DNA of 64,000 nucleotides from Actinomycetota bacterium (GTDB taxonomy: Bacteria; Actinomycetota; Actinomycetes; S36-B12; UBA10799). Positions 26,666 through 35,042 of this stretch are shown piece after piece; the first letter of the stretch is position 1, and each line of letters opens with the position of its first letter. A program made the position numbers and the translations under genes. The stretch is taken from assembly GCA_020636995.1 (NCBI GenBank), contig JACJWU010000007.1, positions 28,928-92,927 on the forward strand, read 5' to 3'. The notes below the pieces were generated by a model, which was not told the origin of the DNA, ran no database searches, and was given only the letters and a program-made list of their open reading frames with translations.

Positions 26666-27892
26666 TCAGGCGCGGCCCTGGGCCTTCGCGGCATCCCACA
26701 GCGCTTCTCGAGCGTCAGGGTGCGCGGCGTGGTCGATCAACTGCCGGACCTGCTCGCGCTCATCGTTGCCGAAGATCTGCGCCAATCCGTACTCGGTGAC
26801 CACCGACGAGTGCTGGAACGAGGTCACAGGACCCTCGATCAGCGGCACGATCGTGGAGACCTGCGCGCGGGGATGCCACGACGGCAAGGCGATGAAGGCG
26901 TTGCCACCCGGCGAATGCAGCGCCCCCACGATGAAGTCCGTGGATCCCCCGAAACCGGAATAGATACGACCCTTGATGCGCGAGGCGTTCGCCTGGCCGT
27001 ACAGGTCGACCTGCAGAGCCGAGTTGACGCTGATCATCGACGGTGTGCGGCTGATGCGGCCAGGGTCATTGGTCGTTTCGGTCCGGCGCATCCGCACTGA
27101 ACGGTTGCCATCGAGCCAGTCGTAGAGCCGCTGACTGCCGAAGACGAAGGACGCGGTCAGCGGCACGTCGGTGTCGAAGCAGCCCAGTTCGTGCAGAGCC
27201 AACACCCCGTCGGAGAACATCTCCGACCAGATCCGTAGTCCTCGGCGCCCGGTGAGCGCTCCGAGCACCGCGTCCGGCACTCCACCGATGCCCAACTGCA
27301 AGGTCGCCCCGTCGGGGATGCGACTGTAGATCCGTCCGGCGATCGCCTGCGCGACCTCGTCGGGCGGACTCGGTTCGTGTGCCATCAGGGGCTCGTCGAC
27401 CTCGATGCAATAGTCGATGTCATCCACGTGCACCAGCGCATCACCATAGGTGTGCGGCATCTGGGGGTTCACTTGCGCGATGATCAGTCCGCCACGGTCG
27501 CGCACGGCCTCGAAGACGGCTGGAAGGATGTTGACCTCCAGCCCCATCGAGACCATCTTGTCCCGCGGAGTTGAGACGTGTAGCAGCAGCACGTCGACAG
27601 GCAGCGAGTGCCGCAGGATCACCGGCGTGAGGCTGAGCCGGCAGGGGTAGTACATGAGACTCGGGCTGCGCCGCATTCCCGGGCCCACGAATGTGGTCTC
27701 ATGCGTGACGCCCGGTCGCGACGGGATGTTGCCCTGCGCATTGAGCATGTGCAGTGTGTAGGTGGGCACTGCCTCGTCCACGAGCCTGAGCAGTTCCTGG
27801 GGAGTGGCGAAGTTGCCCGGTGCGACGATGCGCGGGTTGGGGGTCAACGATTCCAGGCGGTTGGCCATACTCTCCGGCCGGATCGTCTTCAC
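26666..27892 (-). CDS. Acetyl-CoA hydrolase/transferase family protein (4-hydroxybutyrate CoA-transferase-like)
   Basis: 408 residues. The two CoA-transferase I subdomains are visible. The first contains RDKMVSMGLEVNILPAVFEA; the second contains LQLGIGGVPDAVLGAL followed by RIWSEMFSDGVLAL, whose Glu is the likely CoA-thioester nucleophile, and later SGFGGSTDFIVGA. It would move CoA between acetyl-CoA and another short acid. The GTG at 27892 overlaps the response regulator stop by 4 bases, making it translationally coupled to a two-component system, an unusual partner. The end of aceE lies 284 bases away on the other strand. Confidence 0.85.
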   Translation of the reverse strand: MKTIRPESMANRLESLTPNPRIVAPGNFATPQELLRLVDEAVPTYTLHMLNAQGNIPSRPGVTHETTFVGPGMRRSPSLMYYPCRLSLTPVILRHSLPVDVLLLHVSTPRDKMVSMGLEVNILPAVFEAVRDRGGLIIAQVNPQMPHTYGDALVHVDDIDYCIEVDEPLMAHEPSPPDEVAQAIAGRIYSRIPDGATLQLGIGGVPDAVLGALTGRRGLRIWSEMFSDGVLALHELGCFDTDVPLTASFVFGSQRLYDWLDGNRSVRMRRTETTNDPGRISRTPSMISVNSALQVDLYGQANASRIKGRIYSGFGGSTDFIVGALHSPGGNAFIALPSWHPRAQVSTIVPLIEGPVTSFQHSSVVTEYGLAQIFGNDEREQVRQLIDHAAHPDAREALWDAAKAQGRA

Positions 27893-28281
27893 AGTGTCGG
27901 CTCCATTTCGCTTCCGCCTTCCAGGACCCGATCGATCCAGTCCAGCAGTGCACCCGGGTCGAAGGGCTTCGGGAGGAAGACGTTCGCGCCAGCACTCCAC
28001 CCCGCCCAGGTCGTCGCGTCATCGGACATGGCCGTCAGCAGGATGACCGGCAGTTCTTTCGTCGGAGGTTGACCCCGAAGTTCCGTGAGGACATCCAGCC
28101 CACTCATGCCCGGCATCATGATGTCCAGCACGACAAGGTCCGGCAGTTCGGCCGCGCGCAGGGCCTCCAGAGCGCTCGGACCGTCGACCGCCTCGTTGAC
28201 CACATGGTCCTCGAGCTCGAGCGTGTCGCGAATCAGATCGCGGACGCTGGGCTCGTCGTCGACGATCAGAATCGTGGCCAT
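27889..28281 (-). CDS. Single-domain CheY-like response regulator
   Basis: 130 residues comprising only a receiver domain: acidic pocket ILIVDDEP, phospho-acceptor Asp in LVVLDIMMPGMSG, Thr in VILLTAMSD and Lys in FLPKPFDPGALLDW. There is no DNA-binding output domain, so it must act by protein contact or phosphotransfer. Its ATG overlaps the kinase stop (TGATG) and its stop overlaps the CoA-transferase start. Confidence 0.9.
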   Translation of the reverse strand: MATILIVDDEPSVRDLIRDTLELEDHVVNEAVDGPSALEALRAAELPDLVVLDIMMPGMSGLDVLTELRGQPPTKELPVILLTAMSDDATTWAGWSAGANVFLPKPFDPGALLDWIDRVLEGGSEMEPTL

Positions 28282-30452
28282 CAGTTGCCTTCCGGACGTA
28301 GTTGGAGAATGAACGTCGAGCCCTCACCTGGACTCGAATTCAGCCTAACGTCGCCCCCCATCGCACGCGCGAGTTCCCTACTGATGTGCAGTCCGAGGCC
28401 GCTGCCTCCGGTGCGCATCGTGAGGGGATCCTCGATGCGGTAGAAACGTTCGAACACCCGGTCCTGCTCGTCCGCGGCGATGCCCGGGCCGTGGTCCGTG
28501 ACACGCACCTCGGTCGGATCACCGGGTCCGAAGCTGATCTGGATGGGGGTGTCGGGGGGTGTGTACTTCAGCGCGTTGCCCACCAGGTTGCCCACGATCT
28601 GGGTCACGCGGGTTCGGTCGGCACGCACCATCTGTGGTGGTGCATCCTCGATCGTGATCCGGCCGTCGAGTTCGGGGAACGCCCGAGCGGCCTCCTGCAC
28701 CACCTCGACGACGTCGATGTCCTGCAGTTCCACCGAGAGTGTGGTTTCGGTGGAAGCGCGGGCGGCGATCAGCAGGTCGTCGACCAGGCGGGTCAGATGG
28801 TTCGCACGCTCCTCGATGGTGTCGAGCACTTGGGCGCGCTTCTCCTCGCTCATCTTGTCCCAGCGCCGCTTCAGCAGATCGGCGTAGCCGCGAATGGGGG
28901 TGATGGGCGTGCGCAATTCGTGCGACACAGTGGCGATGAAGTCGGCCTTCATCCGCTCCGCCCGCCGCTCCCGGGTCATGTCCCGGATCGTGATCACGCT
29001 GGGGGCCGCCGAACCGGGCACGTCGACCCGCGTCACGTGCAGGGACAGCGACTGCCCGTCGGCGCGTTCGTACTCCAGCTCGACACCTGATCCGCTCGGA
29101 ACCGTGACCACGCGCTGCACGATCTCGGGGGGCGTTGCTCCGGCAGGCACGGTGACCCCGGTGATCCGCCTGGCCGCCGGACTCCACAGGAGCAGCTCGC
29201 CGGTCGCGTCCACCACGGCGATTCCGTCCGTGGCATGGTCCACGACCGCTTGCAGTTTCGCGGTCTCCTCCGTCAGTGCGGCCAACGTCTGGCCCGCCCG
29301 TACCGAACTACCGACAGCGGTCGTCAGCGCGACCAGGCCAGGAACGTCGGTATCGTCCAGCGACCAGGACCGGGCCCACGGCAGATGACGGGTGACGCCG
29401 GCCGGCTCCTGCTTGCTCCCGAGGGCCAGGACCCCCCCACCGGACAGATCCTCGAGCCGGACGGCCACACCCGCCGTCCAACCCGGTGGCAGGTCCTGTG
29501 CCCCAAGCGTGCGCGCCTCGCGGGGCATGAGAGACGGCGGTTGCCACTGTTCGTGCGATCCGAATCGTTGGCCGGAGTGCAGCACCACGGCGTACTCGTC
29601 TGCGCCGTACACCCTGCGTAGCGCGTCCGCCGCCCGCGGGATCACTTCCTCCGGCTCGCCCGGCGTCGCCACCGCCTGCCCGAGCGCGACCAGCCAGTGG
29701 CTGCGTTCCCGAGCTTCGGCGTGGGCTGAACTGGCCCGGTACGCATACCACAGGGCAACGGCCGGCAGCGCGGCGAATGCCGTGAGTGCCGGGGAGGTTT
29801 CGAACACCGCCAGGGTGACGGTGGCGACTCCAACCGACCCCACGGCCATCCCGACGCTCAATGCCCACTGTTCCGCGATGAACTCCCGGGGCGGGACCTC
29901 CTCCGCGGCGAGCAGGATCAAGGAGAGCATGAAGAGGTTCAGCGCCGTGAACACCAGCGCCGCAACGAGCAGGGCGAAGACCGAACGCCAGCCGAACCTC
30001 GGGGCGTCGCCGACGAGAGCCAGGTACGTGACCATCAGCGCCGCGCCGGACACGGCGTACGACCCGAGGTTGAACAGGGACTTCACAGCGGGACGACGCA
30101 TCAGTAGGGCCACCAGCCCGAACCCCACCAGAGCGGAGGCCAGGGCAGGGAAGGGCTGGAGGATCAGGACACCCCAGATGATGACGACCTCGACGAACGT
30201 CAGCTCCTCCCAGGCGTCGCCGTGACGCACAGGTACGTAGATCACGTCCGACGACGCCGCCAGCGCGACGAACAGCACCACCACCCACCATGCGGCAATC
30301 CCGCCGAGTTGCGTCGGCATGTCGACAACCGTGGGAAGCCATGCCAGCGTCGCCAGACACAGCAGGCCAGCGACGACGACGAGCGATACGACGAGGCTGA
30401 CTGACAGCCATGCGGGCCTGAGCGGACGCAGGCCCTCTCGGACCTGCGTCAT
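28281..30452 (-). CDS. Membrane sensor histidine kinase (7TM-like, GAF, PAS, HisKA, HATPase)
   Basis: 723 residues. About seven hydrophobic segments fill residues ~17-225 (MASE1/7TM-type sensor). Then comes a GAF-like region, a PAS domain (LQAVVDHATDGIAVVDATGE), a HisKA dimerisation helix with the phospho-accepting His in SHELRTPITPIRGYADLL, and an HATPase with N, G1 and G2 boxes (LVGNALKYTPPD, VTDHGPGIA, GLGLHISRELA). It starts at an ATG preceded by GAAGGAG. It lies 27 bases after the protease gene and overlaps its response regulator by one base. The signal is unknown. Confidence 0.92.
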   Translation of the reverse strand: MTQVREGLRPLRPAWLSVSLVVSLVVVAGLLCLATLAWLPTVVDMPTQLGGIAAWWVVVLFVALAASSDVIYVPVRHGDAWEELTFVEVVIIWGVLILQPFPALASALVGFGLVALLMRRPAVKSLFNLGSYAVSGAALMVTYLALVGDAPRFGWRSVFALLVAALVFTALNLFMLSLILLAAEEVPPREFIAEQWALSVGMAVGSVGVATVTLAVFETSPALTAFAALPAVALWYAYRASSAHAEARERSHWLVALGQAVATPGEPEEVIPRAADALRRVYGADEYAVVLHSGQRFGSHEQWQPPSLMPREARTLGAQDLPPGWTAGVAVRLEDLSGGGVLALGSKQEPAGVTRHLPWARSWSLDDTDVPGLVALTTAVGSSVRAGQTLAALTEETAKLQAVVDHATDGIAVVDATGELLLWSPAARRITGVTVPAGATPPEIVQRVVTVPSGSGVELEYERADGQSLSLHVTRVDVPGSAAPSVITIRDMTRERRAERMKADFIATVSHELRTPITPIRGYADLLKRRWDKMSEEKRAQVLDTIEERANHLTRLVDDLLIAARASTETTLSVELQDIDVVEVVQEAARAFPELDGRITIEDAPPQMVRADRTRVTQIVGNLVGNALKYTPPDTPIQISFGPGDPTEVRVTDHGPGIAADEQDRVFERFYRIEDPLTMRTGGSGLGLHISRELARAMGGDVRLNSSPGEGSTFILQLRPEGN

Positions 30453-30479
30453 ATGCGCTCCTTCGGGGCTGCTAGGAAC

Positions 30480-32396
30480 CTACCAACCCTGCACGGCCCA
30501 ACGCCTGCCGCTCCACAACTCCGTGGCCCAACGGCGACCTTCGAAGGTGAAGTCGGCCCACCGGCGTCCGGTCCAGGAGCCGTCCGCCCAGCGGCGGCCG
30601 TCCCAACTGAAGTCGGCCCAGCGGCGACCCTCCCAGGCCTCAGCAGCCCAGCGGCGTCCGGCCCAGTCATCGATCGCCCAGCGGCGCCCGGCCCAGCGAC
30701 GGCCATCCCAGGCCTCGTCGCCCCAGAGTTCCTGCATCTGCTCGTCGGTCGCAGACATGCGCAGCGTCCAGGCGAATGCCAGCCAGTCCTGAGCCGCCCA
30801 GCGACGCCCGGCCCAGCGACGGCCATCCCAGACCTCGCTCAGCCACTCGTCGTCCGCCCAGCGACGCCCGACCCATTCGTCGGTAGCCCAGCGGCGTCCG
30901 GCCCAGTCATCGATCGCCCAACGACGCCCCGCCCAGCGGCGTCCGTCGAAGGTGTCGTCGTCGGCACGCAGTGCCCGGATCAGCGCGGCCAGGGACCACG
31001 CGTTCGCTGCCCACTTGCGGGTCTGCTCACTCATCCGCACCCAGGCGGCGGCCACGGCCTTGAGATCGCCGTCCTCCCATGCCTGGGCGAAGTCGGCCCA
31101 CGCCTGCGCATCGGCCTCTGTAGGACCGTAGCTGCTGGAGTTGCTCTCCTGGGGCAGGGCCGGTACTGCCGACAACGGGGTCGTCAGCGCAGCGTTCAGA
31201 TCCAGCCCACCGTTGCCGGCCCCAGTCTTCAACTTCAAAGCGGGGGTCGTGTAGGCCGTGCCGATCACGATCCGCTTGGCCTGGTCGGGAGTGAGGTCCG
31301 GACGCTCGGCAAGCAGTGTGGCCACGGCACCGGCCGTGACAGCTGCGGACATCGATGTGCCGGTGCCCTTGAGGAAACCGTCGCCGACGTGCGACGCCGG
31401 GTTCTCGATGTACGCGAGGCTTCCCGGGGCGGCGGTCGAGATCAACGACACGCCTGGCGCCACGACGTCCGGACGACGGGTGCCGAAGGGCCTGCCGTAG
31501 CTGGAGAAGTCCGGAACGGTGTCATCCGCACGGGCTGCCGTGTCCGCCTCGTCCTGCGCACCCGCGACCAGCAGCAGCGGGTCGGTCGCCGGTGAGGTCA
31601 CACCGTTCTTCCCGTCGTTGCCGGCTGCCACCACAACGGTCACTCCGCGCGACCACAGCCGGTCGAGGCCGCGGGTCAGCGGGTCCATCCAGGGCGGCAG
31701 GGGGCTCTCGGTGCTCAGGGCGAGCATTGCGACGTCCAACGAGGGGTTGGAGGCCCGCTCGTCGGCGACGGCCTGCAGGCCCGCGAGGACGCGCGCCAGG
31801 TCGGTGCTGCCATCCTGTGCAGCCACCTGGACATCGAGCACCTCGGCGCCGGGAGCCACCCCGCCAAACTCGTCGTCATCACCGGCGACCAAGCCGGCCA
31901 TGAAGGTGCCGTGGCCCAATCCGTCACCGACAGGGCCCTCTGAGACGTTGACGTGCTTGGCGACATCGACGGGGGCGCTGTCATCGACGCCGGTGTCGAT
32001 CACGGCGACCGTGACGCCGGATCCGGTGGGACCGGCCGGAGCCCCGATCGTCTCGCGGAACGTGTTGGCACTATCACTGGTCGTCGCCGTGGGGGCGGCA
32101 TTGAACCTCATCGTGACGTTGGGAACGACGAACGACCCCTCCGGGGCCGTTACGTGCTCTGGGAGATCGGCGAGCAGCGCCTGCGCGATCTCGAAGGTCT
32201 GCACCACAGTGCCACCAACGGCGGTGACTGCGGATGCGACCTCCGTGACCTCACCGGTGGTGCTGAGCAGCACGCGGTGGGTCGGGATCGCAGCGGTGGG
32301 TGTGGCGATGGCACCCAGAGGGATCGCCGTTGCACATGCCAGACATAGCGCGACGAGTCCCCGGGGGACGGCCTGGCGGACGCGGGCCTCATACAT
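30480..32396 (-). CDS. Secreted subtilisin-like (S8) serine protease with GRRWA repeats
   Basis: 638 residues from the ATG at 32396, which follows AAAGGAGGTGGCCCC. Signal peptide ~1-33; an inhibitor-like propeptide region to ~110; S8 catalytic domain with Asp134 (VAVIDTGVDD), His162 (GHGTFMAG), Asn260 (VVAAGNDGKNG) and Ser348 (GTSMSAAV). From about residue 478 to the end there are 14 copies of GRRWA, mostly separated as GRRWAxxxW, a Trp/Arg-rich tail probably used for binding cell wall or another surface. No LPXTG or membrane anchor is seen. It precedes the sensor kinase closely on the same strand. Confidence 0.92.
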   Translation of the reverse strand: MYEARVRQAVPRGLVALCLACATAIPLGAIATPTAAIPTHRVLLSTTGEVTEVASAVTAVGGTVVQTFEIAQALLADLPEHVTAPEGSFVVPNVTMRFNAAPTATTSDSANTFRETIGAPAGPTGSGVTVAVIDTGVDDSAPVDVAKHVNVSEGPVGDGLGHGTFMAGLVAGDDDEFGGVAPGAEVLDVQVAAQDGSTDLARVLAGLQAVADERASNPSLDVAMLALSTESPLPPWMDPLTRGLDRLWSRGVTVVVAAGNDGKNGVTSPATDPLLLVAGAQDEADTAARADDTVPDFSSYGRPFGTRRPDVVAPGVSLISTAAPGSLAYIENPASHVGDGFLKGTGTSMSAAVTAGAVATLLAERPDLTPDQAKRIVIGTAYTTPALKLKTGAGNGGLDLNAALTTPLSAVPALPQESNSSSYGPTEADAQAWADFAQAWEDGDLKAVAAAWVRMSEQTRKWAANAWSLAALIRALRADDDTFDGRRWAGRRWAIDDWAGRRWATDEWVGRRWADDEWLSEVWDGRRWAGRRWAAQDWLAFAWTLRMSATDEQMQELWGDEAWDGRRWAGRRWAIDDWAGRRWAAEAWEGRRWADFSWDGRRWADGSWTGRRWADFTFEGRRWATELWSGRRWAVQGW

Positions 32397-32627
32397 GGGG
32401 CCACCTCCTTTTGAACTCACTCAAAGGATCGCCATCACCCACCCCCCCTCTACGCCGCCAAATGGGTGAATGATCCACATGCAGTTCGGAAATGTCACCC
32501 TAACGGGTCAACAGTCCTGAAGACATCCAGCCGATGAGCGGCAGTCGCACGGCCCGTGAGAAGCCCGGACCGCGGTTCATTAGGCCGAACGGGTGACACT
32601 GGATCGGGAAGGCCACACCCGAGCGGA

Positions 32628-33116
32628 TCAACCAACGCGCGTCAGCCAACGCACCCCGTCGTCGCCAGCCATGCGGAAGGGTTCGAGTTCGTCGTCCCAC
32701 GCCTGGCCCAACAACATCGCCAAACCAGTGCGGGGGTCGGGTTCGGACAACAGCGAACGCAGCCGCTCCTCCCCCACCACGATGTCGCCGTTGGGTCCGG
32801 TCGCGGCACGGAACATGCCGAGGGCCGGCGTGCAGCAGAAGCGCTCGCCGAAGTCCCGGTCGGTCTGTTCAGTGACCTCGAAACGCAGATTCGGGAAGCC
32901 GCGCAATGCCGTGGCGATGGCCGCCGCCATCCCCGCCTGACCGAACCATTGGAACTCACACCGGAACATGCCGGTTTGGATCGGTTGCGCGGACCATTCG
33001 AACGGCTGAGTGCGTTCGACAGCACGTTCGACCGCCCATTCAACGTGCGACATCAGGGCCCTGGGGCAGGAGTGGATGAACACCACTCCCCGGGCCGCCG
33101 CCTGGGTACTCCGCAT
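32628..33116 (-). CDS. DUF3145 family protein
   Basis: 162 residues. It has the actinobacterial DUF3145 pattern: RGVVFIHSCPRALMSHVEWA, LRFEVTEQTDRDFGERFC, TPALGMFRAATGPNGDIVVG and the C-terminal GQAWDDELEPFRMAGDDGVRWL. ATG 33116 is preferred over an upstream ATG at 33224 because GAGGAGGG lies 4-5 bases before it and family members are about this length. Function not established; it is highly conserved in actinobacteria. Confidence 0.85.
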   Translation of the reverse strand: MRSTQAAARGVVFIHSCPRALMSHVEWAVERAVERTQPFEWSAQPIQTGMFRCEFQWFGQAGMAAAIATALRGFPNLRFEVTEQTDRDFGERFCCTPALGMFRAATGPNGDIVVGEERLRSLLSEPDPRTGLAMLLGQAWDDELEPFRMAGDDGVRWLTRVG

Positions 33117-33317
33117 CAGGCCCTCCTCGTGTCTCGGTTCGCCTTCCCCAGCGTCGAGACTCTCAAGAGCCGCCCTCAGAATACCGGCCATTTCCGAATC
33201 GGCCAAGAACGACCCGCCGTTCACCCGTTAGCGCTACGGGTCACCGGAATGGGCTACAGGCGCTCAGTCCCTGGAACGCGCTACCGATAACCCAAGCGTC
33301 ACAAGGAGGTGATCGCG

Positions 33318-33761
33318 GTGCTCGCTCCGAATCCGACGGGATTGCTGCCCGCCGCCTTCACCGCCGGCGCCGTGGACTCCGACATCACAGAGATCATTCG
33401 CCCCGCCGCGATCGTGCCGGAGGAGTCCGCACGCTCCATCCTCGTCGAGCTCGCCCTGCGTGACACCACCAACGGGGGGTTGTGGTCGGCCGATCCAGCC
33501 CGGTGGGCCCGCTACGACATGCCCTGGCGGTCCCCCGACGATCCCGGCGGCGCACGGCTGATCGGCACGATCCAGGTGGCGTACGCAACGCCGACCCGCT
33601 ACGAGATCACGATCTACTGCGCCACCATCACCGCCCACGCCTCCCGGCTGGGGTGGACGGTGGTCTCTCTGTGCGATGCCGCACTGTCGCTGGGGAACCT
33701 GACCCTGGCCACCTGTCCCCGGGCGACGATGAACCAGCCTCCCAAGCCGTTCCACTTCTGA
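33318..33761 (+). CDS. Conserved-looking hypothetical protein
   Basis: 147 residues from GTG 33318. The upstream AAGGAGGTGATC (33303-33314) is a full-length match to the 16S rRNA anti-Shine-Dalgarno, the strongest ribosome binding site in the window, so it is probably well translated. The sequence is of ordinary globular composition (ARSILVELALRDTTNGGLW, GTIQVAYATPTRYEITIYCA, TAHASRLGWTVVSLCDAALS). I do not recognise a family. No signal peptide. Confidence 0.65.
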   Translation: MLAPNPTGLLPAAFTAGAVDSDITEIIRPAAIVPEESARSILVELALRDTTNGGLWSADPARWARYDMPWRSPDDPGGARLIGTIQVAYATPTRYEITIYCATITAHASRLGWTVVSLCDAALSLGNLTLATCPRATMNQPPKPFHF

Positions 33762-33808
33762 GAACGGACAACCCCGGTGGCACGGGGTCGCGGTCCCGGC
33801 TACTGCGT

Positions 33809-33881
33809 CCGATGGGGTTCAGGTAGACCGATGGGGTTCAGGTAGACCGATGGGGTTCAGGTAGACCGATGGGGTTCAGCG
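33809..33881. repeat. 19-bp tandem repeat, four units
   Basis: CCGATGGGGTTCAGGTAGA repeats with period 19 at 33809, 33828, 33847 and 33866, the last unit being partial. The inverse of its core, GAACCCCATC, appears at 33907-33916, so the last unit can form a stem across ~40 bases. It lies between convergent genes and may be a terminator that has expanded by slippage. Confidence 0.92.
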
Positions 33882-33959
33882 CCCGATTAACCCCACCGGG
33901 CTGCACGAACCCCATCCAACGCGGGGGCCGGACCGAACCGGCGCACGGGCGCGCGGACC

Positions 33960-34709
33960 CTACGTGCCCCAGCCCTTGTACCGGGCCAACTCGTCGGGGG
34001 TCGCCGCGGCGGAGGCGAGTATCGCTGCTGCTCGATCGTCGTCGAGCCCGGCGACCGGAAGAACAGTCGTCCGGATCGTGAACACGATCGCTGTCCCGAC
34101 AGGGACAAGACACTGGCGCTCGACGCGTAGGAACGACTCCCGCCCGGGGCGATGAGAGGGTCCACTCGGCGCCGACGGCTGGAAGAGTGCGGGATCGTCG
34201 AGCAGGGTCCAGTTGACCCGCCAACGCGGGCGCATCCGACCGACGGCTGTGATGGCAGCGTCGGTGGCCTGTCCCAATGTCGCGCGATACGTCGGCACCG
34301 GGTCGTGGATCGTCGTGACATCCTGCCCCAGCTTCTCGGACAGCCGCCACCTCGACGGAAAGCACACGACACCCGCGGTGAGCAGCCATCGCCCTTCGCG
34401 CTGTTCGAGCACACACAAGTCGTCACGAACCAGCAGTGCCGCCTCAACCAGCGGGTCATCCCTCCCGGGCAACTCCGCCTGCACATGGTCGGCCACCGCT
34501 CGCGCCACTTCTGCCCTGGCGGACTCGGAGCCGGCCGTGGCCCCGAAGACCTCCGACCGCCGCGATCCGAGCAGGTCCCTGCGCATCGGCATCTGCGGGT
34601 CGTCCGGATCGGGGTCGAGCCATGTCTGCATGTCCAGCGGCCGCAGCCCTATCGTCAACCTGTGTGCATCCCCCGAGAAGATCTCCTCGGGCACGTCGTC
34701 ACCGGTCAC
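33960..34709 (-). CDS. Heme-dependent oxidative N-demethylase-like protein (DUF3445)
   Basis: 249 residues. It shows DUF3445 features: LTIGLRPLDMQTWLDPDPD near the N-terminus, LLTAGVVCFPSRWRLSEKLG in the middle, VNWTLLDDPALFQ and a C-terminal SFLRVERQCLVP...FTIRT region. Family members bind heme and demethylate amines with partner reductase subunits. No partner gene is nearby, so substrate and redox partner are open. The GTG at 34709 is the first start in frame; the N-terminus may be slightly longer. Confidence 0.78.
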   Translation of the reverse strand: MTGDDVPEEIFSGDAHRLTIGLRPLDMQTWLDPDPDDPQMPMRRDLLGSRRSEVFGATAGSESARAEVARAVADHVQAELPGRDDPLVEAALLVRDDLCVLEQREGRWLLTAGVVCFPSRWRLSEKLGQDVTTIHDPVPTYRATLGQATDAAITAVGRMRPRWRVNWTLLDDPALFQPSAPSGPSHRPGRESFLRVERQCLVPVGTAIVFTIRTTVLPVAGLDDDRAAAILASAAATPDELARYKGWGT

Positions 34710-34882
34710 GTCGGCCCCCAGCCACCAGCGTGCAGCTCGCTCACCAGCGATCGGCGCGGTGCGAGGTCCACGCGGAGTATTCGCATGCCACGCAGGCTAC
34801 TCCGCGGGGATGTGCCCGACGAGCGTGACCGTTCCGTGACATCCGCCAGGGATGTATCGGAATCCGCGGGGCACTTGCGAAC

Positions 34883-35041
34883 ATGGACGTCGTTGATTCC
34901 AGGAAAGTGGACCGGCACCCGTGGTACCGGGTGACGACGGGGGCATCAGAAGTTCATCTGTGGTGCGAGGTCTGTGGACGCCCCGCGGACGAGTGCAGCG
35001 AGTTCCTCGCCGAGGCCTTCGGACAGGTCCGCCGCGGCTGA
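34883..35041 (+). CDS. Possible 52-residue zinc-binding protein
   Basis: Begins ATG 34883 and ends at a TGA two bases before the stop of the convergent CHAP gene. The product contains LWCEVCGRPADECSEFL, a CxxC followed by a third Cys, suggestive of a small zinc site. Codon use is like neighbouring genes, but the ribosome binding site is weak. Family unknown. Confidence 0.4.
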   Translation: MDVVDSRKVDRHPWYRVTTGASEVHLWCEVCGRPADECSEFLAEAFGQVRRG

Positions 35042-35042
35042 T

